Positions 16,941 through 31,032 are shown, counted from the stretch's first letter. The stretch: DNA of 64,000 nt from Clostridium saccharoperbutylacetonicum N1-4(HMT) (GCF_000340885.1 NC_020291.1:5455001-5519000), one strand, 5' to 3'. Program-made: numbers and translations. Notes: a model not told the origin generated them from the letters alone.

Positions 16941-18182
16941 ATGAACAGAGATTTAAAAAACAAAAATTTTTCAAACAAATTATTATTAATTTTATCAGTT
17001 ATTTGTGCAATTATAGTAGCCAATTTATACTACGACCAAGTTTTATTAACCAATATTTCTAATGATTTTTTTGTACCTGCTTCATCATCTGGTAAGCTTA
17101 TAACTGCTATACAGATAGGTTATACAATTGGATTATTATTTATTGTACCATTGGGGGATAGATATAGCAGAAAACACTTAATCATATTAAGTATTATTTG
17201 TTCAGCTGTATTATTATATTTAATGACTTTAGCCTCAACCTTTAATTTAATAGTAATTATAGGATTTTTTATGGGACTTTCAAGCGTTTCAGCACAGCTT
17301 ATAATTCCATTTGTTTCATCAAATATTTCGTCAGAAAAACGTGGTGTAATAGTTGGGCACTTATTAACTGGAGTGTTTCTTGGAGTTCTACTCGGCAGAG
17401 TATTAGGCGGAGTTGTTGGTCAATTATTTGGATGGAGAGGAGTTCATGAATTTGCAGCAATAATTTTATTAATTTTTGCAGTGTACTTATATTATTCTCT
17501 TCCAAGTGATAATGTTAAAAAAGAAAGTTCATATAAAAATATTATATTATCCTTACCTCCATTACTAAAAAAAGAGAAGGTATTAAGAGAAACAATAGTT
17601 TTTGGCGCTGCTGCATTTTGTGCCTTCAATATCTTTTGGGTCTCCTTATCCTTTATTTTAGAGGGTTCTCCTTATAATTATGGAAGTGCCATAGTTGGAC
17701 TTTTTGGTTTCTTAGGTATTGCAGGCGCTCTTGCAGCTGGATTTTCAGGAAAACTTACAAACAGCAAAAATGTAAGCTTGTGGAATCTTTTAGCTTTAGC
17801 TATAATGTTTATCTCTTTTTTGATCTTAGGTATGGGTTGGTCTAAACTTATAATTATAATTTTTATAACTTTTATTTTAGATGTTGGTTCAAGAATGAAT
17901 ATGTCCCTAAATCAAGGAAGGATTTATAAACTTAGTCTCCAAAATCATAGCAGATTAAATTCCCTTTACATGGTTGGATATTACTTAGGTGGATCTCTTG
18001 GTTCATGGATAAGTACCTATGTATATCATTCATTTGGTGTTAAAGGGATTACAATGGCAAGCTGCACCATACTTTTACTAGCCTATATTTATTATTTAAT
18101 TACTAATAATATTTTTAATCGAAAAAACAGTATTAAATCCTCAAATATAATTAGCACTAAAAATGAAACTGTACATCAGTAA
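16941..18182 (+). CDS. MFS transporter, DHA1 (12-TM) family
   Basis: A membrane exporter of about 413 aa. Twelve hydrophobic segments, with motif A-like PLGDRYSRKHL after TM2 and a Gly-rich motif C region (GVFLGVLLGRVLGG). ATG 16941 follows GAGGAAG at proper spacing; the open frame starts nine codons earlier without a ribosome site. It is 51 nt upstream of the nitroreductase gene, so the two form an operon, divergent from the MmyB-like regulator. Substrate unknown, perhaps nitroaromatic or quinone-like toxicants given the partner. Confidence 0.82.
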   Translation: MNRDLKNKNFSNKLLLILSVICAIIVANLYYDQVLLTNISNDFFVPASSSGKLITAIQIGYTIGLLFIVPLGDRYSRKHLIILSIICSAVLLYLMTLASTFNLIVIIGFFMGLSSVSAQLIIPFVSSNISSEKRGVIVGHLLTGVFLGVLLGRVLGGVVGQLFGWRGVHEFAAIILLIFAVYLYYSLPSDNVKKESSYKNIILSLPPLLKKEKVLRETIVFGAAAFCAFNIFWVSLSFILEGSPYNYGSAIVGLFGFLGIAGALAAGFSGKLTNSKNVSLWNLLALAIMFISFLILGMGWSKLIIIIFITFILDVGSRMNMSLNQGRIYKLSLQNHSRLNSLYMVGYYLGGSLGSWISTYVYHSFGVKGITMASCTILLLAYIYYLITNNIFNRKNSIKSSNIISTKNETVHQ

Positions 18183-18233
18183 TTTCTAAAATTACTTAAG
18201 TTAAATATATTTAAAATAAAGGAGAAAATTAAA

Positions 18234-19028
18234 ATGAATTTGATAACTGTAAATCAAGAGAAATGTATTAAATGTGGTTTATGCGTAAAAGAGTGCCCAG
18301 AACGAGTATTAGAACTCAGTAAAAATAGGCCTAAAGAAGTCTGTAGTGAAGAGTGTATTTCCTGTGGCCATTGTGTAGCTATATGTCCAAGAGAAGCAAT
18401 TGATAATATAAAAACGCCCTTATCCACTCAAATAAGCTCAAAAAAATTTCCAAAACTAAGTCCTGAAGATGCCGAAAACTTTCTTCGTTCAAGGCGTTCA
18501 ATCCGATCCTATAAAGAAACTCCTGTTCCAAGAGAAAAATTAAAAAAACTTGTAAATATTGCACATTTTGCTCCAAGTGGACATAATCTTCAAGGTATAT
18601 CGTATGTTATCATCGATGATAGAAAACTCATTGATAAAGCTGTTAAAATTGTAATTGAAGAATTTGAAAAAGCTAATGTGTCAAATAACTTCACAAAGCC
18701 ATATCTCGAAAAAGGAACTGATACAATTTTGCGAGGAGCCTCCAGTCTTATACTAGCAACTGCTGATTCAAGCTTCCCACGCGGAAGAGAAAATTCAATT
18801 CTTTCATTTACATATTTGGAGTTATATGCACCAACACTAGGCTTAGGCTCATGTTGGGCTGGAATGTTTGAAAGAGTTGCAATGAAGGAAAATTCCCCAC
18901 TAATTAAATTATTTAATATCAAAAGTAATAAAAAAATCACTGGTGCTGTTATGGTTGGATATCCTAAATATACTTATCAAAGATTAGTTGACAGGAATCC
19001 ATTAGAATTTACTTTTATAAATCAGTAA
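18234..19028 (+). CDS. Nitroreductase with N-terminal 2[4Fe-4S] ferredoxin domain
   Basis: 264 aa. Residues 1-60 carry two clusters, CIKCGLCVKECP and CISCGHCVAICP, each a CxxCxxCxxxCP [4Fe-4S] motif. Residues about 80-264 are an FMN nitroreductase fold with RRSIRSYKE (FMN phosphate contact), PSGHN and GLGSCWAG. Such fusions are common in clostridia and take electrons directly from ferredoxin pools to reduce nitro, quinone or flavin-like substrates. It follows an MFS pump in one operon under an MmyB-like regulator, suggesting detoxification. ATG with AAGGAG. Confidence 0.9.
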   Translation: MNLITVNQEKCIKCGLCVKECPERVLELSKNRPKEVCSEECISCGHCVAICPREAIDNIKTPLSTQISSKKFPKLSPEDAENFLRSRRSIRSYKETPVPREKLKKLVNIAHFAPSGHNLQGISYVIIDDRKLIDKAVKIVIEEFEKANVSNNFTKPYLEKGTDTILRGASSLILATADSSFPRGRENSILSFTYLELYAPTLGLGSCWAGMFERVAMKENSPLIKLFNIKSNKKITGAVMVGYPKYTYQRLVDRNPLEFTFINQ

Positions 19029-19103
19029 TATCCTTTCTATGAAAGTTAAGTAAATCTTCTAATAAAATTCATTATTAGTAATAATACCCTTAATAATAAA
19101 AAA

Positions 19104-19165
19104 CGACCATCTGCAAGTAGCTATTTAAGCCATATGCAAATGGTCGTAGATTTTATGGTGCAGAT
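19104..19165. repeat. Dispersed hairpin repeat, copy G
   Basis: CGACCAT (19104-19110) pairs with ATGGTCG (19140-19146). The loop contains AAGTAGCTATTTAAGCCA (19115-19132), identical to copy F at 43965-43982. It is followed by TAGATTTTATGGTG, a degenerate version of the family tail. It lies between convergent nitroreductase and FliB genes; likely a bidirectional terminator. Confidence 0.7.
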
Positions 19166-19270
19166 TTCACATAATAAAAGCTTTTCTAACTTCAATACCA
19201 ACAGTTAACAGATGGTTTTCTGAACGATAAAGTATAAAATAAAAAAATCCTAGATAAAACCTTTGATTTA

Positions 19271-20482
19271 CTACAAAAGCATTTTTGCAAATTCCATATT
19301 GTCGTAGCTATTTTCTTTAATATATTCTAAGATATCACTTCTATAGTTCTTATCGTGCTCTACTGCTTTTGCAAATACTTGTATAAATTCTACCATATCT
19401 TCTACAGAATCTTTTCCATTATATATGTATTTTCCAACTAGATAAAATCTCATTAATGAATATCTAAATAAAAGTAGAATATATCCATCAAACATGCAAT
19501 CACTTTCTGAAAAAGGGAATAAATTATTATATATAAAATTAACAATATAACTTTCAAATATATAACTATTGCTTTCTATATACTCCTCTGTATATTTTTC
19601 AAATGCATTTATATATTCATCCTTATTTTCTATTACAGGTTCATTATCTTTAATATTATATCCTTCCATAATTTCTTTAGTATACTTTTTAAATTTATGG
19701 CTATCATTTTCATTTAATATATCTAAAGAATCAAGTACATTCTTCAAAAATGAAACCTGAAGTACATAATTCATACTCTCTCTTTTATAAGATTTAGCTT
19801 CGCTTTCTATATCATATTCTCTTATAAATTCTTTTATTTCATTACTTTCTATATCTTCTAGTTCATTTAAGAAATCACCCAGAACATATAATCTACAACT
19901 GAAATTCAAATTTCTATTTTGTATTATTTTTATTGAAAAGTCTCGAATCTCCTTGAAATACCTTATAGGTGTATCTTTGAATTCAGATGATCTAGTATCA
20001 AGTACACCTGACATAATATACTTACCTAAACTCTTTTCACTTTCCTTAAATTCTATCTTCTCTTTACTTCCAAGAATAATTCTTGCTGCCTCTGGACATG
20101 CTGCATCAAGAGATATTTCATAATGATCATCTATTTTATTTAGTACTCTAGGAAATTGAGTACAAACACTAGAAAGATAATCTTCTCCAAATTTCCCTTG
20201 AATCAAACAGTAATTCTCATCATCTAGAAACGGACATCTTTTTGTTTTTCCCAACTTAATTCTTCCATAATCTAAATCTTTATTAGTACAATATTGATTG
20301 TTATGAACATTTTTTTGGAACATCTTTTTCATTGCTTCATCTGTGACTTTGTGATATTTTTTAAATGTTTCTTTATCAATATCTATATCCCATCCAATGC
20401 AACAGCTATCTTCACATTTTCCTCCAATACACTGAAACTTATCTATATAGGATGGATATATCATCTTAACATTCTTTTGCAT
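19271..20482 (-). CDS. fliB: Flagellin lysine-N-methylase (FliB family)
   Basis: 403 aa. FliB transfers methyl groups to flagellin lysines. The N-terminal Cys block is diagnostic: YIDKFQCIGGKCEDSCC (residues 12-28), followed later by CPFLDDENYCLI and SSVCTQFPR, a YkgJ-like metal-cluster arrangement. The C-terminal half is helical and acidic. The start has AAGGAAGG. No flagellar genes are nearby, so it acts at a distance or is an orphan paralogue modifying another target. Family call good; target inferred. Confidence 0.82.
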   Translation of the reverse strand: MQKNVKMIYPSYIDKFQCIGGKCEDSCCIGWDIDIDKETFKKYHKVTDEAMKKMFQKNVHNNQYCTNKDLDYGRIKLGKTKRCPFLDDENYCLIQGKFGEDYLSSVCTQFPRVLNKIDDHYEISLDAACPEAARIILGSKEKIEFKESEKSLGKYIMSGVLDTRSSEFKDTPIRYFKEIRDFSIKIIQNRNLNFSCRLYVLGDFLNELEDIESNEIKEFIREYDIESEAKSYKRESMNYVLQVSFLKNVLDSLDILNENDSHKFKKYTKEIMEGYNIKDNEPVIENKDEYINAFEKYTEEYIESNSYIFESYIVNFIYNNLFPFSESDCMFDGYILLLFRYSLMRFYLVGKYIYNGKDSVEDMVEFIQVFAKAVEHDKNYRSDILEYIKENSYDNMEFAKMLL

Positions 20483-20815
20483 TTTTACCTTCCTTGCCTT
20501 TTAATATTTTCTTGATTGTGCCTAAAGCTAATTATATCATCAAAATAACGTATATTGAAAATTATAATTTAAAATTTAGTTTATTTTGTACCTGAACAAG
20601 ACCTTATAATTTTTGTTTCCCCCCTGTAAATTTAATATAAATAATATCTTACAATTTATACAATTTGATAATGATTTTTAACACAAGCCAATAAAAGACG
20701 AGTGTTTAATAGATTACTAGAATATTAATATACTAACATTTATATTCTTTTAACTGAAATTGAGATATGTTATCATTAATAGAGAAAATCTATTAATTAT
20801 AGGAGGCGAATCAAT
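20483..20815. other. Divergent intergenic region fliB / LysR gene
   Basis: 333 nt. The only clear structure is TAATAGA (20777-20783) with TCTATTA (20789-20795) around GAAAA, just before the LysR ribosome site. This gives a T-N11-A dyad typical of LysR binding, so autoregulation is likely. I see no gene here. Confidence 0.5.
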
Positions 20816-21700
20816 ATGCACATTAAGCAACTTGAATGTTTTGTTCATTTAGCTGAAACTCTCAGTTATTCTAGAACTGCAGAACTTTTATACATCACAC
20901 AGCCTACTGTTACCCATCAGATTAATACTCTAGAAGACGAACTTAGATTAAAGTTATTTATTAGAACAAAGAGAAAAGTTGAGCTTACTCCAGCAGGTGT
21001 TTCCTTTTATAATGATATGAAAGATATTCTAACAAGAACAAACATAGCTATAGCAAAGGCAAAGAATTATGCAAAAGACTTTGAGTCTAATTTATCTATT
21101 GGTTATGAAGGCAATACAGAGGTAAAGTATCTTCCCTATATATTAAGTTCATTTAAAGAAAATTTTCCACATGTGCATATATATTTGAAAATTTCTGATT
21201 TTAAAGAGAAAAGAAATCTCTTTACTAATCATAATTTCGATTTAATTTTTACTGTGAAGGAAAGTATTGATGACTTACCAGATGTTGACTACGAAGAACT
21301 TTTTACTAGCAAATTTGTTTGTGCATTACCTAAAGACCACCCACTTGCTTGTAACAGTATAATTAGAATAGATTGCTTGAAAAATCAGTCTCTGATTTTG
21401 TTAGATCCTTTAAAATCTCCATCTGAAATGACACGCGTACAAAAAGATATTCAAATGCAATGTCCAATGTCTACTATTTATTTCAGCGATGGACCACAGA
21501 TCGCATATACGATGATTAAAGGAAAACTTGGAATTGCAGTAATGCCAGACTTTGTATGTCCAAACGATCCTGAGCTTTCCATCATTCCTATAGATATAAA
21601 TGATATAGTTTCTTATGGCATTGCATGGCACAAAAACAATAAACAGAGTCATATAAAGGGCTTTGTTAACATTACAAGGCAAATATATAAAAATTTATAG
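20816..21700 (+). CDS. LysR-family regulator
   Basis: 294 aa. The N-terminal winged helix has SYSRTAELLYITQPTVTHQINTLEDEL and the linker helix LFIRTKRKVELTPAG, standard for LysR. The C-terminal effector domain (about 90-294) is complete. Ribosome site AGGAGG. It stands alone, divergent from fliB and convergent with a small membrane protein, so its target is not obvious. It is followed by a strong terminator at 21706-21747. Confidence 0.88.
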   Translation: MHIKQLECFVHLAETLSYSRTAELLYITQPTVTHQINTLEDELRLKLFIRTKRKVELTPAGVSFYNDMKDILTRTNIAIAKAKNYAKDFESNLSIGYEGNTEVKYLPYILSSFKENFPHVHIYLKISDFKEKRNLFTNHNFDLIFTVKESIDDLPDVDYEELFTSKFVCALPKDHPLACNSIIRIDCLKNQSLILLDPLKSPSEMTRVQKDIQMQCPMSTIYFSDGPQIAYTMIKGKLGIAVMPDFVCPNDPELSIIPIDINDIVSYGIAWHKNNKQSHIKGFVNITRQIYKNL

Positions 21701-21705
21701 ATTAT

Positions 21706-21747
21706 GACCAATAACAATCTAAATTTAAATTGTTATTGGTCTCTTTT
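21706..21747 (+). terminator. Rho-independent terminator after LysR gene
   Basis: GACCAATAACAAT (21706-21718) pairs perfectly with ATTGTTATTGGTC (21729-21741), followed by TCTTTTT. Confidence 0.9.
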
Positions 21748-21831
21748 TAGTTAAATAAAAAATACCATGGATAACCATTTATATTTTTCACCACTTACCT
21801 CAAAACCAGGTATAATTTGATCATACTAACT

Positions 21832-22275
21832 TTAACGTTCCACAATTTTAGTCGTAAGTTTTAATGCAAATGGAGCAAATATTAGGGAGACAATATAACC
21901 AACAATAAATACTATTGGATAAATAGATATCCAGGCCACAAATAATATAGAAGAAACCCCTACATTAATCACCGTCATAAAAAAACTTACAATTGTGACA
22001 TAAATTCCACTCACTATAAAATTACTTAATGCTGAAAAAAGAAAACTGTTTTCTTTCGCATTAAATTTTTTTGCAAAAATTTCACCAAGCTTATTAGCTG
22101 GTATGATTAAACTAGAAATTAAATTAATGATAAATGCTTCTAATGTTGAAATAATTATAGGAATTAATGCCAACTTTCCTGTATTTAAAAGTAAGACTAC
22201 TACAGACATAGTTATAGCTAAAGCAAACATAATCCATAATCCCATTATAAAACTAAAATACTTCTTTTTAATCAC
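21832..22275 (-). CDS. Small four-TM membrane protein (DUF2798-like, internally duplicated)
   Basis: 147 aa with four hydrophobic helices. Two halves share a pattern: an ALAITMSVVVLLLN-type helix then INLISSLIIPANKLG, and IVSFFMTVINVG then VGYIVSLIFAPFAL. This looks like two DUF2798-type units fused. Start is GTG at 22275 after AAAGGGG. Function unknown. It ends convergently with the LysR gene and lies 72 nt downstream of the NmrA-like gene, possibly cotranscribed. Confidence 0.6.
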   Translation of the reverse strand: MIKKKYFSFIMGLWIMFALAITMSVVVLLLNTGKLALIPIIISTLEAFIINLISSLIIPANKLGEIFAKKFNAKENSFLFSALSNFIVSGIYVTIVSFFMTVINVGVSSILFVAWISIYPIVFIVGYIVSLIFAPFALKLTTKIVER

Positions 22276-22347
22276 GGATAAACCCCTTTCAAAATTAATT
22301 AAATTATCTATGAAGTATTTTTCTTACTATAATTTAGTAAAGTAGAA

Positions 22348-23313
22348 TTATTGAACTTTCCCTAATTCCCAATAAGTAGTTATTTTTTCTTTCCATACAA
22401 AGCTATATTTTTCTAGCAAGTCTTTAGGATCTATTGGTTTTCTTCCTGTCAATTTTTCAACTGTATCTGTTTCAATTGCCATTAACCCATCTCTAATACC
22501 AGATTCATTTGTTACCATATCATTAGCACACCATGGCACTGGTGATTTTGAGTAATTTCCTTTTGATGTACGTGGTATATATATTGAATCTAAATAATCA
22601 TAATATTCTTCTTCATTTATAGTTATATATTCATAATCAATACCTGATATTTCACGAATCATATTGCAGATTTCATTTTGGTCAATTAATTGACCTGTTA
22701 CATCGTAATCTTTATTGTGTTCACCTTTACCTAATAATAGTGCCGTAGCAACACGTCCACTATCATCTTTTGCAATAAATGTAGCTTTTCCTTCTCCTGC
22801 TGTAGTAACCCATCTATTGTTATCTAAATTTGCCATCATAACAGAATTAAGTAAGTAATTTTCTAAGTAAAGATTATTTCTCATAATATTATAATCTACA
22901 CCAGATGCTTTTAAATATTCTTCTGTTGCTGTATGATCTGGTAATACATATTGCTTGTACCCTTCGCGGTTAGCACCAAAGAATGAAGTATATGTAATGT
23001 GCTTTACACCTGCTGCAATAGCAGCATCTATTACATTTTTATGTTGCTGTACGCGCTCTGGTCCTATTACTACACCAGATACCATATAAAGACGATCTCC
23101 ACCTTTAAATGCTTCTATCATTTGTTCCTTATTGTCATAATTTGCTTCTCTTACTGTAACCCCCTTTTCTTCCCAAACCTTTAAGCGTTCTTCTCTTAAA
23201 CGACTTTTATCTGGACATGTAAAGATTAATTGATCTCCAAACACCTCATTTAACATATTAGTAGCTACTCTTCCACCTAATTGCCCATCTGCTCCTGTAA
23301 CAATATAACGCAT
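22348..23313 (-). CDS. NmrA-like atypical short-chain dehydrogenase
   Basis: 321 aa, NAD(P)-binding Rossmann protein. The N terminus YIVTGADGQLGGRVA is the glycine motif; VKHITYTSFFGAN and DYNIMRNNLYLENYL match the NmrA/QorB branch of atypical SDRs. These act as quinone or azo reductases or as redox-sensing regulators; the classic YxxxK pair is not in canonical form. Ribosome site GGAGGG. It is monocistronic or followed by the DUF2798-like gene. Substrate open. Confidence 0.8.
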   Translation of the reverse strand: MRYIVTGADGQLGGRVATNMLNEVFGDQLIFTCPDKSRLREERLKVWEEKGVTVREANYDNKEQMIEAFKGGDRLYMVSGVVIGPERVQQHKNVIDAAIAAGVKHITYTSFFGANREGYKQYVLPDHTATEEYLKASGVDYNIMRNNLYLENYLLNSVMMANLDNNRWVTTAGEGKATFIAKDDSGRVATALLLGKGEHNKDYDVTGQLIDQNEICNMIREISGIDYEYITINEEEYYDYLDSIYIPRTSKGNYSKSPVPWCANDMVTNESGIRDGLMAIETDTVEKLTGRKPIDPKDLLEKYSFVWKEKITTYWELGKVQ

Positions 23314-23594
23314 ATTTTTCCCTCCATTTATTTTTAATTAAAATATTGATAGAATAATATAATAAGCTGCTAGCAAAGCTTAAACATTTACATTAAGTAA
23401 TAGATTACTTGTTAAAATATTAACACCTTTATGTTCGAAACTGAAATTAAAAATTTCTATTAGTAATAGAAAATTTTTATTAATACAAAAGATCAATTAA
23501 TATGCACATTAGATAATTGTAAATTACAGCCTACTTATTCTATAAAAACTAAATAGAGATACTGAATAAATCTATTTCATTGCAAAACAAAAGA

Positions 23595-23670
23595 CCCACG
23601 AAAATCGAAATTTCAGATTTTCGTGGGTTTCATGGTGAAGGCTAAACACGGAATATAAAATCCAGCAATA
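23595..23670. repeat. Dispersed hairpin repeat, copy B
   Basis: CCCACGAAAATC (23595-23606) pairs perfectly with GATTTTCGTGGG (23616-23627), followed by TTTCATGGTGAAGGC and AAAATCCAGCAA, a degenerate family tail that lacks GCGAAGC. It lies 3' of the GH1 gene and overlaps the end of a GH1 remnant. Confidence 0.7.
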
Positions 23671-23779
23671 AAGAACTTTTCTTTTTTGATCTTTTATAGG
23701 TTCCATTTCCTAAATCATCTGCATATACGTATATAAATCCATAGCATTTGCTCATTTGAGAATATAATAATTCCTCCAT
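23642..23779 (-). pseudogene. C-terminal remnant of a second GH1 6-phospho-beta-glucosidase
   Basis: Directly after the GH1 stop, the minus strand encodes a 45-codon frame containing YGFIYVYADDLGNGTYKRS. This matches the GH1 C terminus, compare [20 protein letters not shown] in the intact neighbour. It is not a recent copy of the neighbour, since many residues differ. Only the last part of the gene survives, ending in the tail of repeat copy B. It suggests a deleted tandem GH1 gene. Confidence 0.7.
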
Positions 23780-23780
23780 T

Positions 23781-27108
<3,328 letters not shown>

Positions 27109-27159
27109 GCATTCACAATTACTATAACTTTTAATTTCGATTTTAAGAAACTTTATGAC

Positions 27160-27202
27160 AAATAAAAAAAAGTGTGGTAAAATTAAATATTTACTCACAC
27201 TT
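27160..27202 (-). terminator. Terminator of the beta-glucoside RpiR gene
   Basis: AAGTGTG (27170-27176) and GTAAA pair with TTTAC and CACACTT (27196-27202). On the minus strand the stem is followed by a run of eight T. The stem includes the regulator's stop codon. It separates the regulator from the PTS operon, which therefore needs its own promoter. Confidence 0.85.
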
Positions 27203-28028
27203 GATCTATCTCTTTCTTTCTTTTTCTATATCTAATTGCAATAAAATCAGTAATCACTTGAAATAATATGGAATGAGTCTGCACACTTGATGCATGCTGA
27301 AAAGTAATACATAGGTCTACATAGGGATGTTTTTCCATTTCCTTATTAGCTGTAATTACAACAATTTTAGCCTTAGTTTGTTTAAAAATATTTTTATCAA
27401 CATTTCCTGCCATCAACTGGTACTTTTTTATATAGTCTCCTGAATTAGTAAATATAATAACTAAAGTGCCTTCAGCTGAATTCTTAATATACTCATTTTG
27501 CTCTACATCATTTATATGTGTAATAATGTATTTTTCATTATAAGCAAGTTTTATTTGTAAATCCATTGCTGCAGATTCTGAATATAAAAGTCCAAAAGCT
27601 GCCACTTTATCATATTTTATTAAATCTTCAACTAATTCATCTATCTTATTCATATCAACACTAGACTTTGCTAATTTTAAATCATCTATAATCACATCTA
27701 TATATTCCTCTTTAGTGTGATTTTCCATATAACTTAAAATATTATCACTATAATTTAAATAATTAGAATATTTATCGCTTTTATAAGAAGATGCCAACTT
27801 TAATTCTAGGAAATCATCAAATCCTATATATCTCGTAAATTTAGAAATCGTTGATTTTGAAACAAAACACAAATCTGCAACTTCTGATATTGTCATATCT
27901 TTTATAGATGCAAAATTACACAATAAAATATTTGCTATATGATAATATGTTGAGTCTTCCTTCCCATTATTCAAAATTATTAATAATCTATTTAATAGTG
28001 TACCCAAATCCATCCCTGCCTTAATCAT
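27195..28028 (-). CDS. RpiR/MurR-family regulator of the beta-glucoside operon
   Basis: 277 aa. The N-terminal HTH_6 domain contains MTISEVADLCFVSKSTISKFTRYIGF. The C-terminal SIS domain (about 115-250) would bind a sugar phosphate. The start is uncertain: ATG 28028 lacks a good ribosome site, and a start a few codons downstream near GGCAGGG is possible. It sits directly upstream of the PTS-GH1 pair, whose promoter has a perfect palindrome, and probably senses a phosphorylated beta-glucoside. RpiR proteins instead of the usual BglG-type antiterminators control this operon. Confidence 0.85.
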   Translation of the reverse strand: MIKAGMDLGTLLNRLLIILNNGKEDSTYYHIANILLCNFASIKDMTISEVADLCFVSKSTISKFTRYIGFDDFLELKLASSYKSDKYSNYLNYSDNILSYMENHTKEEYIDVIIDDLKLAKSSVDMNKIDELVEDLIKYDKVAAFGLLYSESAAMDLQIKLAYNEKYIITHINDVEQNEYIKNSAEGTLVIIFTNSGDYIKKYQLMAGNVDKNIFKQTKAKIVVITANKEMEKHPYVDLCITFQHASSVQTHSILFQVITDFIAIRYRKRKKEIDQV

Positions 28029-28158
28029 TTTTATTCAACCCAAGTTCAACTGTTAATCTAATCACCAAGTTTATTGGATTTAATCTAATTTATCAATAAT
28101 AAATATGTATTTTGCATTTATTGCTTTACTAATAAATTTTTTTTACTTTCTAATAATA

Positions 28159-28701
28159 TTATTCTACATTTACGTGATTCTTTAAGACTTCACTATCTGA
28201 TAAATTATCTTTTTTGCTCAGTAATAAACATAAATCATCTAGTACTATATGGACAGATTGATCAAATAGAGAACTTAATAACTGAATTGAGGCAACACCA
28301 GTATCATTTTTTGTTTTTCCTGGAACTTCGAGTACAAAATTTGATATTTTTGCAAGAGGTGAATCCTTCTTACTTGTAATTCCAATTACAGTTAGTCCAA
28401 TGTCTTTTGCTGCTTTTGCATTGCTTAATGTATTTTTTGTTTTTCCAGAACCAGATATTGCAACATATATATCACTTTTTTTTAATGCAGGTGTTATTGT
28501 TTCTCCCATTACATATGAATTATAACCAATATGCATTAAACGCATTGCAAATCCCTTTGCTTGGAATCCACTCCTGCCTTCTCCATCGACAAAAATTCGT
28601 ATTTCCTTTTTAAAAACACTTACTATTTTTTTTATTTCTTCTTCATCTACTTTTGCTATTACCTCCTTAATTTCTTCTAATATTTTATCTATTGTTCTCA
28701 T
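28159..28701 (-). CDS. hxlB: 6-phospho-3-hexuloisomerase
   Basis: 180 aa SIS-domain isomerase that converts 3-hexulose-6-phosphate to fructose-6-phosphate in the ribulose monophosphate pathway. Typical blocks are IRIFVDGEGRSGFQAKGFAMRL and DIYVAISGSGKTKNTL, the latter binding the sugar phosphate. Length matches the family. The start codon overlaps the stop of the HPS gene by four bases (ATGA), indicating strict cotranslation. The pair lies between two PTS loci on the same strand. Confidence 0.87.
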   Translation of the reverse strand: MRTIDKILEEIKEVIAKVDEEEIKKIVSVFKKEIRIFVDGEGRSGFQAKGFAMRLMHIGYNSYVMGETITPALKKSDIYVAISGSGKTKNTLSNAKAAKDIGLTVIGITSKKDSPLAKISNFVLEVPGKTKNDTGVASIQLLSSLFDQSVHIVLDDLCLLLSKKDNLSDSEVLKNHVNVE

Positions 28702-29321
28702 TTCCCCATTGCCTCCTTAAATTGTTTTGCTTTTTGTACTGGATTCTCTGCATCGGTAATTGCAGAACCTACTATAACCAATTCTATATTATGTTTGCTT
28801 AACTCAGGGATACAATCTAAAGTAATCCCCCCTGCAACAGCAATTCTATTGACTTGTGGAAATCTTTCTTTAAATTCTTTTACTGTTTTAGCTGGATTTA
28901 ATAATTTCTCTCTATCAATAGACGCATGTATACAGTAAATAGCATTTTTAAAATGTGATATTTCTTTAATCTTTTCATCTGAACATTCCAATAAATCTAT
29001 CATCATTGTCCCATTATTTTGTTCAGAAGCTTCATAACATTTATCTATAGTTTCTAATGCTGCACTTCCCATTACAGTTAAAATATCAAACCCTTGTTTA
29101 AAGCCTTGTTTAAACTCGTAAGCACCTTCATCACTAGTCTTAATATCACCTAATAATTTTGATGTATTTTTTTTACTAGTCAACTCTTTTAACTTCAAGA
29201 GTCCATAATCTTTAATTAACGAGGTTCCAATTTCAATAACCTCTGCTAATCCATCAAATATTTCGGTTAAGTTTTTTGCCTTTTCAAAAGAGACTCTATC
29301 TATAGCAACTTGTAACTTCAT
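28698..29321 (-). CDS. hxlA: 3-hexulose-6-phosphate synthase (HPS/KGPDC family)
   Basis: 207 aa orotidine-decarboxylase-like TIM barrel. HPS condenses formaldehyde with ribulose-5-P, or runs in reverse. The start LQVAIDRVSFEKA, the metal/catalytic block LLGDIKTSDEGAYEF, FDILTVMGSA and the phosphate loop VAGGIT...VIVGSAIT are all present. The related UlaD-type decarboxylases share these motifs; the HPS call is favoured because an HPI-type isomerase overlaps it downstream. The DIKTSDEG block differs from the commoner DLKxxDxG form. AAGGAGG ribosome site. Confidence 0.78.
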   Translation of the reverse strand: MKLQVAIDRVSFEKAKNLTEIFDGLAEVIEIGTSLIKDYGLLKLKELTSKKNTSKLLGDIKTSDEGAYEFKQGFKQGFDILTVMGSAALETIDKCYEASEQNNGTMMIDLLECSDEKIKEISHFKNAIYCIHASIDREKLLNPAKTVKEFKERFPQVNRIAVAGGITLDCIPELSKHNIELVIVGSAITDAENPVQKAKQFKEAMGK

Positions 29322-29583
29322 TTTATCCTCCTTGTTGAATATTTTAAATGAATTTGAACTAGAATTTCTTCTTAATTTAATAAATTATGAAGACAATATA
29401 TTTTCTATATCTGCTCTAATTTTAGACTTAATACTATTTATCTATATTACCTGCCTTCATAATTCATATCTTAACCTAAAATATTGTTGCTTTCAAACAC
29501 AATTTCTTCACCTCTTAGAATAATTTATAATAAGGATAAAGATATTGCTGTCTATCTTTATCCTTATTCAAAGTAAAGCTTAA
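29322..29583. other. Intergenic region HPS / GH4 with hairpin
   Basis: ATAAGGATAAAGATA (29530-29544) pairs perfectly with TATCTTTATCCTTAT (29553-29567), 17 nt downstream of the GH4 stop. There is no long T-run, so it may be a weak terminator or an mRNA-stabilising structure. The remaining 200 nt is the expected location of the HPS-PHI promoter. Confidence 0.6.
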
Positions 29584-30945
<1,362 letters not shown>

Positions 30946-31032
30946 TTATTAACTTTAATTAAGAAATACAAATATTTTTAAGTTAATCACTTTACTTTAA
31001 TATATATAGTAGATTAATTTTTTTATATTAAC

